Shown piece by piece: positions 33,474 through 40,795 of a DNA stretch of 40,795 nucleotides. Source of the stretch: an uncultured Ruminococcus sp. (GTDB taxonomy: Bacteria > Bacillota > Clostridia > Oscillospirales > Acutalibacteraceae); the NCBI GenBank assembly GCA_902777275.1, contig CACYTI010000020.1, positions 1-40,795 of the forward strand, read 5' to 3'. The position numbers and the translations under genes were made by a program. The first letter of the stretch is position 1. Each line of letters starts with the position of its first letter. Below the pieces are notes generated by a model. That model was not told the origin of the DNA. It saw only the letters and a list, made by a program, of their open reading frames with translations, and did not search any database.

Positions 33474-34811
33474 TTGGCTAAACCCGTTATAGCAATTGTA
33501 GGAAGGCCTAATGTCGGCAAAAGCACACTGTTCAACAAGCTGATAGGGCAGAGGCTTTCTATTACAGACGACACTCCCGGCGTTACTCGGGACAGAATAT
33601 ACGGCGAGGTCGAATGGTGCGGCAAATCGGCTATCGTGGTTGACACTGGCGGCATTGAACCGAAAAGCGACGATGTTATTTTGATTCAGATGCGTCGTCA
33701 GGCTCAGATAGCGATAGACACCGCCTCGGCGATTATACTTGTTACCGACCTCAAAAGCGGAATGGTCGCCACTGACAACGAGGTTGCGCAAATGCTTCTG
33801 AAATCGGGCAAGCCCGTTGTGCTTTGCGTTAATAAAGCCGACTCAGTGGGCGAGCCTCCAATGGAGTTCTATGAGTTTTATAATCTCGGCTTGGGCGATC
33901 CCGTCGCGGTTTCGGCGGTTCACGGTCACGGCACGGGTGATCTGCTCGATCGCGTTTTTGAGTATCTCAGCTTTGAGGATGAAGCCGAAGCGGACGATTC
34001 CGTTATAAATGTTGCGGTGATCGGCAAGCCCAACGCGGGCAAATCCTCGCTGATAAATAAAATCACCGATATCGACCGCTGCATAGTCTCGGATATTGCG
34101 GGCACGACGCGCGACGCTATCGACACCCTTGTCGAGAACAAATTCGGCAGATTTAATTTTACCGATACCGCCGGTCTGCGCCGTCAGAGCAGGATATACG
34201 ACGACATTGAAAAGTACAGTATCCTACGCGCAAAAATGGCGATAGAGCGCAGTGATGTTTGCGTTATTATGATCGACGCCACCGAGGGTATAACCGAGCA
34301 GGACACTAAAGTCGCGGGCTTGGCGCACGACGCGGGCAGAGCCTGTGTTTTAGCGGTGAACAAGTGGGACGATGTCGAGAAGAATGACAAAACCATGCAG
34401 GAGTTCAAAAAGAAGCTTGACGCTGATTTTGCCTTTATGTCCTACGCCCCGCAGGTTTTCATATCAGCCAAAACGGGGCAGAGGATAGACAAGCTGTTTG
34501 AAGCTATCGTCATGTGCTACGAAAACACCTGCCGCCGCATTACCACGGGCACGCTCAACGAGCTTCTTGCCCAGGCAACAACGCGCGTTCAGCCGCCGTC
34601 CGACAAGGGCAAACGGCTGAAAATATTCTACATGACTCAGGCGGGAGTTAAGCCGCCGTCATTTGTCTTTTTCTGCAACGATAAGGAGCTGTTCCACTTT
34701 TCCTATCAGCGTTATCTCGAAAACCGCATCCGCGAGGCTTTCGGTTTGGAGGGAACGCCCGTAAAAATCATTATCCGAGAGAGGGGAGAAAAAAAATGCT
34801 GCAAACCTTGA
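33474..34811 (+). CDS. der: Ribosome biogenesis GTPase Der (EngA)
   Basis: A tandem-domain GTPase required for 50S maturation. The 445-residue product has G domain 1 (GRPNVGKS at residues 10-17, DTGG, NKAD), G domain 2 (GKPNAGKS near residue 183, DTAG, NKWD) and a C-terminal KH-like domain. The start is TTG at 33,474 (MAKPVIAIVG), supported by AGGGGGAA 5 nt upstream and by homologous N-termini. Its last 16 bases overlap plsY. Confidence 0.96.
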   Translation: MAKPVIAIVGRPNVGKSTLFNKLIGQRLSITDDTPGVTRDRIYGEVEWCGKSAIVVDTGGIEPKSDDVILIQMRRQAQIAIDTASAIILVTDLKSGMVATDNEVAQMLLKSGKPVVLCVNKADSVGEPPMEFYEFYNLGLGDPVAVSAVHGHGTGDLLDRVFEYLSFEDEAEADDSVINVAVIGKPNAGKSSLINKITDIDRCIVSDIAGTTRDAIDTLVENKFGRFNFTDTAGLRRQSRIYDDIEKYSILRAKMAIERSDVCVIMIDATEGITEQDTKVAGLAHDAGRACVLAVNKWDDVEKNDKTMQEFKKKLDADFAFMSYAPQVFISAKTGQRIDKLFEAIVMCYENTCRRITTGTLNELLAQATTRVQPPSDKGKRLKIFYMTQAGVKPPSFVFFCNDKELFHFSYQRYLENRIREAFGLEGTPVKIIIRERGEKKCCKP

Positions 34812-35518
34812 CTTCTATTTTTTCCGCGAACTGGTACCTTTTCCTGATCGCCGCTGTTGTGGCTTATCTTATAGGAAGTATCAATCCCGCCGTTATCGTC
34901 ACCAAGATTTTCACAAAGGGCAAAAGCGATATCCGCGATTTGGGAAGCGGAAACGCCGGATTTACAAATGTATTGCGTTCGGTGGGCAAGGTGCCCGCGA
35001 TAATCACTATCGTATGCGACGCTTTAAAATGTATTGCGGCGGTGTTTATCGGTTATTTCATTTTTGTGCTGTTCGCCGATATTCCCGTTCAGGACGAGTG
35101 GTTCAGGCGTTGTTTTTTGAACTGTGTTAAATATTTTTCCGGAATTTTCTGCATTTTGGGTCACTCCTTCCCGCTTTATTTCCATTTCAAGGGCGGAAAG
35201 GGCATCGTTACCGCTGCCGCGCTAATGCTGAGCTCGGATTGGCGAGTGTTCCTGCTTATTCTCGCGACCTTTCTTGTCATCTTCTTCGTCAAAAAAATTA
35301 TTTCCCTTGCCAGCATAATATGCTCACTGCTCTACGCGCCCTATACGTTTTTGTTCACGTTCGTGTTCGACCATCTGCTTACAAAGCCATGCCTGTGGTA
35401 TGTGCTGATCGCGACATTCAGCGCGCTGATAATCGGTATTTTCGCAACAGTCATGCACAAAGAGAACATCAAGCGCCTTTTAAAGGGCGAGGAAAAGAAG
35501 ATCCACGCGAAAAAGTGA
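34796..35518 (+). CDS. plsY: Glycerol-3-phosphate acyltransferase PlsY
   Basis: An integral membrane enzyme that acylates glycerol-3-phosphate from acyl-phosphate, the first step of phospholipid synthesis. The 240-residue product has several membrane helices and the conserved motifs GSGNAGFTNVLRSVGK, GHSFPLYFHFKGGKGI and FATVMHKENI. ATG 34,796 overlaps der and follows AGGGGAG by 7 nt, implying coupling. It is slightly longer than the usual roughly 200 residues. Confidence 0.94.
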   Translation: MLQTLTSIFSANWYLFLIAAVVAYLIGSINPAVIVTKIFTKGKSDIRDLGSGNAGFTNVLRSVGKVPAIITIVCDALKCIAAVFIGYFIFVLFADIPVQDEWFRRCFLNCVKYFSGIFCILGHSFPLYFHFKGGKGIVTAAALMLSSDWRVFLLILATFLVIFFVKKIISLASIICSLLYAPYTFLFTFVFDHLLTKPCLWYVLIATFSALIIGIFATVMHKENIKRLLKGEEKKIHAKK

Positions 35519-35523
35519 TTAAA

Positions 35524-35552
35524 AATGGGGGCTGTTTTTCAGTCCCCATTGT
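35524..35552 (+). terminator. Hairpin after plsY
   Basis: An 11-bp stem (AATGGGGGCTG with CAGTCCCCATT, one G-T pair) encloses a TTTTT loop. It begins 5 bp after the stop, with a weak T-tract behind it. Confidence 0.7.
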
Positions 35553-35553
35553 T

Positions 35554-35569
35554 TAGTGTGGAATGTGGA
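35554..35569 (+). repeat. Solo end of the MITE-like element
   Basis: These sixteen bases, TAGTGTGGAATGTGGA, are identical to the left terminal repeat at 17,078. No partner repeat is nearby, so it is probably a remnant. Confidence 0.55.
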
Positions 35570-35609
35570 TTTTTGGTTCGCATCGCTCCGATTTATATTT
35601 TTTCTCATT

Positions 35610-35639
35610 GCCCGGGAGAAGTTTCTCCGGGCGTTTTTT
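35610..35639 (+). terminator. Intrinsic terminator in the plsY-ABC spacer
   Basis: GCCCGGGAGA pairs with TCTCCGGGC (one bulge), followed by GTTTTTT. It is a second, stronger terminator before the ABC exporter promoter. Confidence 0.8.
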
Positions 35640-35692
35640 CTGTTCTGATGCAATTTACCCGTGAATAACTGACAAAAACCCTGAAAAGCATA

Positions 35693-35721
35693 TTGTGATT
35701 TTTTATAATTTGCTGTATAAT
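35693..35721 (+). promoter_or_regulatory. Promoter of the ABC exporter operon
   Basis: TTGTGA (35,693-35,698) and TATAAT (35,716-35,721) have 17-bp spacing, 38 bp before the first ABC gene. Confidence 0.7.
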
Positions 35722-35759
35722 ATAACTTAGTAATAACATAAACAGTAAAGGGTGATTAA

Positions 35760-37517
35760 ATGGTAAAAACGCTTGCAAAGCATATAAAAGGGTTTGGCAG
35801 GGCGTCGGTTGCCACTCCGGTTTATATGATTCTTGAGGTAATCATGGAAATGCTCATTCCGCTGCTTATCAGCTCAATGATAGACAGCGGTATCCAAAAC
35901 CCCGACGGCCCCGACATGGGGCATATCGTGCTCACGGGCGGTTTAATGCTGCTTTGCGCGTTGGTCGCTCTTTTCGGCGGGGCTATGGGCGGCGTGTTCG
36001 GAGCGAAAGCGTCTGCGGGCTTCGCAAGGAACCTGCGTTTGGCGATGTTTCAAAATATTCAGACGTTCAGCTTCGCTAATATCGACAAATTTTCAACTGC
36101 GGGACTTGTCACGCGCATGACGACCGACGTTACTAACGTTCAGAACGCCTATCAGATGATACTGCGGATCTGCTTCCGCGCTCCTGTCAGCCTTATCGTC
36201 GCCATGACTATCACAATGCTGATAAACGCCGAGCTTGCGAGCATATACTTTATAGCTGTGGTGTTTTTGGGCATTGTAATGTTCTTTCTTGTTCGCAAGA
36301 CACACAAATATTTTATGCAGGTTTTTGAGAAGTACGACGAGCTGAATGCCGGTGTTCAGGAGAATGTCAACTCGATCCGCGTGGTTAAGGCTTTTGTCCG
36401 TGAGCACCATGAAATTACAAAGTTTGAACGTGCGACTCTCAATCTTTACACACTTTTTGTAAAGGCTGAAAAGCTGATGGTTTCGGTGTCGCCGCTGATG
36501 ATGATAACGATTTATGCCTCTATCATCGCGATAAGCTGGTTCGGCGCTAACATGATCGTCGGCGGCAGCCTGACAACGGGCGAGCTTACAAGTATGCTTG
36601 CCTACTGCATGAATATTTTGATGAACCTGATGATGATCGCGTTTATCTTTATTATGCTTACAATGAGTATGGCGAGCGGTCAGAGAATCGCACAGGTGCT
36701 CAACGAGGAAGCAACGATCCGCAATCCCGAAAACCCGGATTACGACGTGCCCGACGGCAGTATAGATTTTGAAAACGTATTTTTCAGCTACAGCGAAAAA
36801 AGCGAAAAGCCCGTGCTGAGCAACATAAACCTTCATATCAAATCCGGCGAAACGGTTGGCATCCTCGGCGGCACGGGCAGCTCGAAAACGAGTCTTGTTA
36901 ACCTGATAGGCAGACTTTACGACGTAAGCGAGGGTTGTGTAAAGGTCGGCGGAAAAGATGTGCGGAGCTACGACCTTGAAACACTCCGAGACAAGGTGTC
37001 TGTCGTTCTGCAAAAGAACGTTCTGTTCAGCGGAACCATTCTTGATAATTTGCGCTGGGGCAACGAAAATGCAACCGAGGAGGAATGTATAGCCGCCTGC
37101 CGTCTCGCCTGCGCAGACGACTTTATCAGAGATTTTCCCGACGGTTACAACACGAAAATCGAACAGGGAGGCTCGAATGTCTCGGGGGGTCAGAAGCAGA
37201 GGATCTGTATAGCGAGGGCGCTTCTCAAAAAACCGCTTATACTTATCCTTGACGACTCCACCAGCGCTGTTGATACGGCTACCGACGCCAAGATCCGAAA
37301 AGCCTTTTCTGAGGAGATCCCCGACACCACAAAGCTTATCATCTCTCAGCGTGTTTCGAGTGTGGAGAACGCCGACAGAATAGTTGTTATGGAAAACGGA
37401 GAAATAAATGCAGTCGGCACGCACGACGAGCTGATGAAATTCTGCAAAATTTACAGTGAAACCTATATTGCCCAAACCGTGGGCAACGGCGACTTTGACA
37501 AGAAAGGAGAGAAATGA
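35760..37517 (+). CDS. Heterodimeric ABC exporter subunit, degenerate NBD
   Basis: The 585-residue half-transporter has a six-helix exporter domain (about 15-310) and an ATPase domain. Walker A is GGTGSSKTS near residue 369, with Ser in place of the usual third Gly. The signature is VSGGQKQR. Walker B ends LILDDSTSAVD, with Asp where the catalytic Glu should be. This matches the non-catalytic partner of heterodimers such as TM287/288 or BmrC/BmrD. Substrates could be drugs, lipids or peptides. The second subunit starts one base after its stop. Confidence 0.93.
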   Translation: MVKTLAKHIKGFGRASVATPVYMILEVIMEMLIPLLISSMIDSGIQNPDGPDMGHIVLTGGLMLLCALVALFGGAMGGVFGAKASAGFARNLRLAMFQNIQTFSFANIDKFSTAGLVTRMTTDVTNVQNAYQMILRICFRAPVSLIVAMTITMLINAELASIYFIAVVFLGIVMFFLVRKTHKYFMQVFEKYDELNAGVQENVNSIRVVKAFVREHHEITKFERATLNLYTLFVKAEKLMVSVSPLMMITIYASIIAISWFGANMIVGGSLTTGELTSMLAYCMNILMNLMMIAFIFIMLTMSMASGQRIAQVLNEEATIRNPENPDYDVPDGSIDFENVFFSYSEKSEKPVLSNINLHIKSGETVGILGGTGSSKTSLVNLIGRLYDVSEGCVKVGGKDVRSYDLETLRDKVSVVLQKNVLFSGTILDNLRWGNENATEEECIAACRLACADDFIRDFPDGYNTKIEQGGSNVSGGQKQRICIARALLKKPLILILDDSTSAVDTATDAKIRKAFSEEIPDTTKLIISQRVSSVENADRIVVMENGEINAVGTHDELMKFCKIYSETYIAQTVGNGDFDKKGEK

Positions 37518-37518
37518 T

Positions 37519-39456
37519 ATGGCTGGTCCCACACCGGGTCACAGAAGAAGCACTCAGCCCCGCGCCAAAATCGAAGACCCAAAAAAGAGCATGAAAACCT
37601 TTAAGCGGTTGATGGCTCTTGTTTTCAAGCGTTATAAGGCGCAAATGATAATCGTATTTTTGTGCATTATCGTGAGTGTTTTAGCGAGCGTTCAGGGCAC
37701 CCTTTTTATTCAGACCTTGTTTGACGACTATATTACTCCGCTTGTTGAACAGGTTGCAGCCGGAAAACAGGCAGATTTCGCTCCTTTACTTATTGCGATA
37801 GCGCGCGTCGCGGTGTTTTACCTGATAGGCACGGCGGCGACATACACTCAGTCGCGAATAATGATATACGTCACTCAGGGCACGATGCGTGATCTGCGAA
37901 ATGACATTTTCCGTCACATGGAAAGCTTGCCGATAAAGTATTTTGACACTCACGCCCACGGCGATATTATGAGCGTTTACACAAATGACGTCGATACCTT
38001 GCGCCAGATGATCAGCCAGAGCATGACTCAGGTTTTCAACAGCGCTATAACGATCGTCGCGGTGCTTGCGAGTATGTTCACGCTCAGCGTTCCGCTCACT
38101 CTGCTTACTCTCATTATGGTGGGGGTAATGATGTTTGTGTCGAAAACCCTCGCGGGCAAAAGCGGAAAGCACTTTGTTGCCCAGCAGACCGACCTCGGAA
38201 AAGAGAACGGCTACATCGAGGAAATGATGAAGGGGCAGAAGGTCGTAAAGGTATTCAACCATGAGAAAAAGAACATTGAGGAGTTTACCAAGCTTAATGA
38301 CAAGCTCTACAACAGCGCATACAACGCCAATATGTTCGCAAACATCATCATGCCGGTAAACGCCCAGCTCGGCAACGTCAGCTACGTTCTCTGTGCCATA
38401 GTGGGCAGTATTTTGGCAGTGAACTGTGTCGGTATTCCCGTGCTCGGCCTTTCGATCGGTTCCCTTGTGAGCTTTTTGACCTTCAACAAAAACTTCAATA
38501 TGCCGATAAGCCAGGTCAGCCAGCAGTTCAACAGCATTGTAATGGCGCTTGCGGGAGCCGAGCGTATATTTGCTCTGTTAGACGAAAAGGGCGAGGAGGA
38601 CAACGGCTACGTCACTCTCGTTAACGCCGATTACAAGGACGGCAAGCTCTGCGAGACCGAAAAGCGCACAGGTCTGTGGGCGTGGAAGCACACGCATCAG
38701 GCGACGGGAGAGGTTGAATACAAGCCCCAGCGCGGTGCTCTTGTTCTGGACGACGTTGACTTCGGATACACCGACGACAAAATGGTTCTCCACAATATCG
38801 ACATCTATGCCAAGCCCGGTCAAAAAATCGCTTTTGTCGGCTCAACAGGAGCGGGAAAAACCACGATTACAAATCTTATCAACAGATTTTACGATATTCA
38901 GGACGGCAAGATACGTTACGACGGAATAAACATAAACAAAATCAAAAAATCGGATCTTCGCCGTTCCCTCGGAGTAGTGCTTCAGGAAACCAGTCTGTTT
39001 ACCGATACCATAATGGAAAATATTCGCTACGGTAGGCTTGACGCCACTGATGAGGAGGTTATCGCAGCAGCAAAGCTTGCCAATGCCGACAGCTTCATCC
39101 GACAGCTACCCGAAGGCTACAACACGGTTATCAAGGCTGACGGAGGAAATCTGAGTCAGGGACAGAGGCAGATGCTCGCGATAGCCCGCGCCGCGGTTGC
39201 CGATCCTCCCGCCCTTATTCTTGACGAGGCGACGAGCTCGATAGATACGCGCACCGAAAAGTTAGTTCAGGAAAGCATGGATAAGCTGATGAAGGGCAGA
39301 ACGACATTCGTGATCGCTCACCGGCTTTCGACCGTCAAAAACTCCGACTGCATTATTGTATTGGAGCACGGCAGGATCATCGAACGGGGCACCCATGAAC
39401 AGCTTCTTGAGCAAAAAGGAAAATACTACCAGCTCTACACGGGCAAATCGGCATAA
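37519..39456 (+). CDS. Heterodimeric ABC exporter subunit, catalytic NBD
   Basis: The 645-residue partner of the preceding gene has an N-terminal cytosolic extension (about 1-40). The exporter membrane domain follows, then an ATPase with Walker A GSTGAGKTT near residue 441, the variant signature LSQGQRQ and Walker B ALILDEATSSID with the catalytic Glu. The LSQGQ form is also seen in TM288-type subunits. ATG 37,519 follows AAGGAGAG, which lies in the end of the first gene. A longer in-frame start would be antagonised by that overlap. Confidence 0.94.
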   Translation: MAGPTPGHRRSTQPRAKIEDPKKSMKTFKRLMALVFKRYKAQMIIVFLCIIVSVLASVQGTLFIQTLFDDYITPLVEQVAAGKQADFAPLLIAIARVAVFYLIGTAATYTQSRIMIYVTQGTMRDLRNDIFRHMESLPIKYFDTHAHGDIMSVYTNDVDTLRQMISQSMTQVFNSAITIVAVLASMFTLSVPLTLLTLIMVGVMMFVSKTLAGKSGKHFVAQQTDLGKENGYIEEMMKGQKVVKVFNHEKKNIEEFTKLNDKLYNSAYNANMFANIIMPVNAQLGNVSYVLCAIVGSILAVNCVGIPVLGLSIGSLVSFLTFNKNFNMPISQVSQQFNSIVMALAGAERIFALLDEKGEEDNGYVTLVNADYKDGKLCETEKRTGLWAWKHTHQATGEVEYKPQRGALVLDDVDFGYTDDKMVLHNIDIYAKPGQKIAFVGSTGAGKTTITNLINRFYDIQDGKIRYDGININKIKKSDLRRSLGVVLQETSLFTDTIMENIRYGRLDATDEEVIAAAKLANADSFIRQLPEGYNTVIKADGGNLSQGQRQMLAIARAAVADPPALILDEATSSIDTRTEKLVQESMDKLMKGRTTFVIAHRLSTVKNSDCIIVLEHGRIIERGTHEQLLEQKGKYYQLYTGKSA

Positions 39457-39466
39457 AAACATCGCT

Positions 39467-40363
39467 ATGAAAAACAAGTTATTATCCTCATTAAAAATAT
39501 TAACAGCCTGCCTTCTCACGGCGGCGATCCTGTGCTCATGCTCGCTTGAGTATATCCTTTTCGGCGAGGAACAGGAAGCGCCGCCGGAGGGTAAGCTTTC
39601 GGTTCATTTCCTCGACGTGGGACAGGGCGATTCGATTTTCGCGGAGCTCCCGAACGGTGAATCCATGCTTGTTGACGCCGGAGATAACTATTACGGCGAG
39701 AACATAATAAAGTACATCGAGAGCGAGGGCTTCAAAAAAATAGATTATCTTGTAGCGACTCACCCGCACGCCGACCACATCGGATCAATGCCGTATATTG
39801 TGAGAAATTTTGAAATCGGCTCGATTTATATGCCGAAGGTCAGCGCGAACACCTCGCTTTATGAAAATCTGCTCAAATCGCTGAAAAGTAAAGGTCTCAC
39901 CGTAAAAAACGGCAAGGCGGGAGTCACTATAGTAAGCGGCGACGATTTTTCGGCGGACATCATTGCGCCCGTGAAAATCGACGAAAAGAATCTCAACAAC
40001 TGTTCGATCGTCATAAAGCTCAGCTACGGAAAGCGTTCATTCCTGCTGACGGGCGACGCCGAAACGGGAGAGATGAAAACGATTAAGTCGGATTTAAGCG
40101 CTGACGTGCTCAAGGCGGGGCACCACGGCAGCAAAACCTCGACGACCGACAAAATTCTGAAGAGCGTGAATCCGGATATTGCCGTGATTTCATGCGGCAA
40201 AAACAACGATTACGGTCATCCCGACGAAGATGTGCTAAAGCGGCTTAAAGCAGCGGGGTGCAGCATATACCGCACTGACAAACATAAAACGGTGGTCATA
40301 GAGACCGACGGCGAGAGCCTGACGGTTGAAACCGATCACACTTCAATAAAGAGGGCGAGCTGA
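39467..40363 (+). CDS. Metallo-beta-lactamase-fold lipoprotein, ComEC-like
   Basis: The 298-residue exported protein has a signal peptide that ends in a lipobox-like LCSC (lipidated Cys near 25, less likely 23). The MBL domain, like the C-terminal domain of ComEC/Rec2, has HFLDVGQGDS, HPHADH (99-104), GDAE near 196, GHHGSKTS near 218 and DYGHPDEDVL. Such proteins may be extracellular nucleases or phosphodiesterases; the substrate is not shown. It begins 10 bp after the ABC gene with a poor ribosome binding site and overlaps the DUF3006 gene by one base. Confidence 0.88.
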   Translation: MKNKLLSSLKILTACLLTAAILCSCSLEYILFGEEQEAPPEGKLSVHFLDVGQGDSIFAELPNGESMLVDAGDNYYGENIIKYIESEGFKKIDYLVATHPHADHIGSMPYIVRNFEIGSIYMPKVSANTSLYENLLKSLKSKGLTVKNGKAGVTIVSGDDFSADIIAPVKIDEKNLNNCSIVIKLSYGKRSFLLTGDAETGEMKTIKSDLSADVLKAGHHGSKTSTTDKILKSVNPDIAVISCGKNNDYGHPDEDVLKRLKAAGCSIYRTDKHKTVVIETDGESLTVETDHTSIKRAS

Positions 40364-40581
40364 TGAAACGCTTTACGGTAGACCGCTTCGAAGGCGACAG
40401 GGTGGTTTTGGAATGTGAAAACGGCGACATGGCGGTATTTGAAAGGCGTACCCTGCCAAAGAACATAAAAGAAGGAGACGTGCTGAGGTTTGACGGCGGA
40501 AGCTGCTACCTCAGCGCCGAAGAAACCGTGCGCCGCCGCAAAAAGATCCGCAAGCTCATGGATTCACTCTTCGAGGAATGA
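40363..40581 (+). CDS. DUF3006 family protein
   Basis: The small 72-residue protein shows the DUF3006 pattern: MKRFTVDRFEGDRVVLE, then NIKEGDVLRFDGG and a basic tail with RRRKKIRKLMDSLF. It is often found next to ComEC-like MBL proteins. Here the ATGA overlap with the upstream gene shows tight coupling. The role is unknown; perhaps it is an accessory to the MBL protein. Confidence 0.85.
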   Translation: MKRFTVDRFEGDRVVLECENGDMAVFERRTLPKNIKEGDVLRFDGGSCYLSAEETVRRRKKIRKLMDSLFEE

Positions 40582-40642
40582 AGCGGCAGAAATCAATGAA
40601 CCGAAAATTTAAAACTAAAATTTAAAAAATTTAAAATTTCTA

Positions 40643-40671
40643 TTGACAACGCCCCTCTGTTGTGATATAAT
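40643..40671 (+). promoter_or_regulatory. Consensus promoter of tRNA-Leu
   Basis: TTGACA (40,643-40,648) and TATAAT (40,666-40,671) have 17-bp spacing, 27 bp before the mature tRNA. The upstream run is rich in AAATTTAAA, like an UP element. Confidence 0.9.
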
Positions 40672-40698
40672 CTCATTTGTTGGGAAAATTTAAAATTC

Positions 40699-40782
40699 GC
40701 GAGTGTGCTGGAATAGGCAGACAGGCACGTTTGAGGGGCGTGTGTCTTTGACGTACGGGTTCAAGTCCCGTCACTCGCACCA
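40699..40782 (+). tRNA. tRNA-Leu, anticodon GAG, CCA encoded
   Basis: The acceptor stem GCGAGTG pairs with CACTCGC, followed by ACCA. The anticodon stem CACGT/GCGTG holds loop TTGAGGG, giving anticodon GAG (reads CUC/CUU). A long class II variable arm (TGTC-TTT-GACG) and T-loop TTCAAGT complete a tRNA-Leu. Confidence 0.95.
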
Positions 40783-40795
40783 TTTTGAGGCAGTT

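Noticed and set aside
36093-37532. A 479-residue open frame antisense to the first ABC exporter gene
   Set aside because: It is the antisense shadow of a well-supported gene. Its protein is a low-complexity His/Arg/Val-rich sequence without motifs.
1-40795. CRISPR arrays or rRNA genes
   Set aside because: No regularly spaced repeat array and no rRNA sequence was seen.

Overview
The window is a stretch of a Clostridia chromosome, most likely a Ruminococcaceae/Oscillospirales gut or rumen bacterium. This rests on dockerin modules on secreted leucine-rich-repeat proteins, a fibro-slime surface protein, the rpmG-secE-nusG-rplKAJL and yceD-rpmF-der-plsY gene orders, AGGAGG-type ribosome binding sites, TTGACA/TATAAT promoters, and separate GluRS and GlnRS genes. 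No species call is possible by eye.

Left part (1-9,880): tRNA-Arg(CCG) on the minus strand, flanked by a duplicated repeat and a perfect 40-bp palindrome. Then a plus-strand series follows: murI, a DUF1934 gene, argS, an unrecognised gene, gltX, a RAYT-type tyrosine transposase and glnS, ending at a terminator. An XRE regulator and a FabG-like reductase come next. The RAYT gene carries, inside its reading frame, two oppositely oriented REP-like hairpins that resemble an intergenic pair at 19,438-19,555.

Middle (9,881-19,700): the ribosomal protein/NusG/SecE operon on the minus strand has its promoter, two candidate L1-binding leaders, an L10 leader with attenuator and a terminator. It is followed by a minus-strand unit of uracil-DNA glycosylase, ABC ATPase and large FtsX-type permease, with a MITE-like element between the last two. 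pduL is divergent from this unit. Several small interspersed repeat families occupy the spacers.

Accessory region (20,139-32,684): a strong promoter and a roughly 285-nt, highly foldable leader precede a 2110-residue secreted fibro-slime protein. Then come a 48-residue acidic peptide, an LRR-dockerin protein, an HPr-kinase-like P-loop protein and an 1145-residue LRR/repeat/dockerin protein. This looks like a cell-surface cassette with a possible modified-peptide component and is the most novel part of the window.

Right part (32,685-40,795): yceD-rpmF, der-plsY, a heterodimeric ABC exporter with one degenerate nucleotide site, a metallo-beta-lactamase-fold lipoprotein overlapping a DUF3006 gene, and tRNA-Leu(GAG) behind a consensus promoter.
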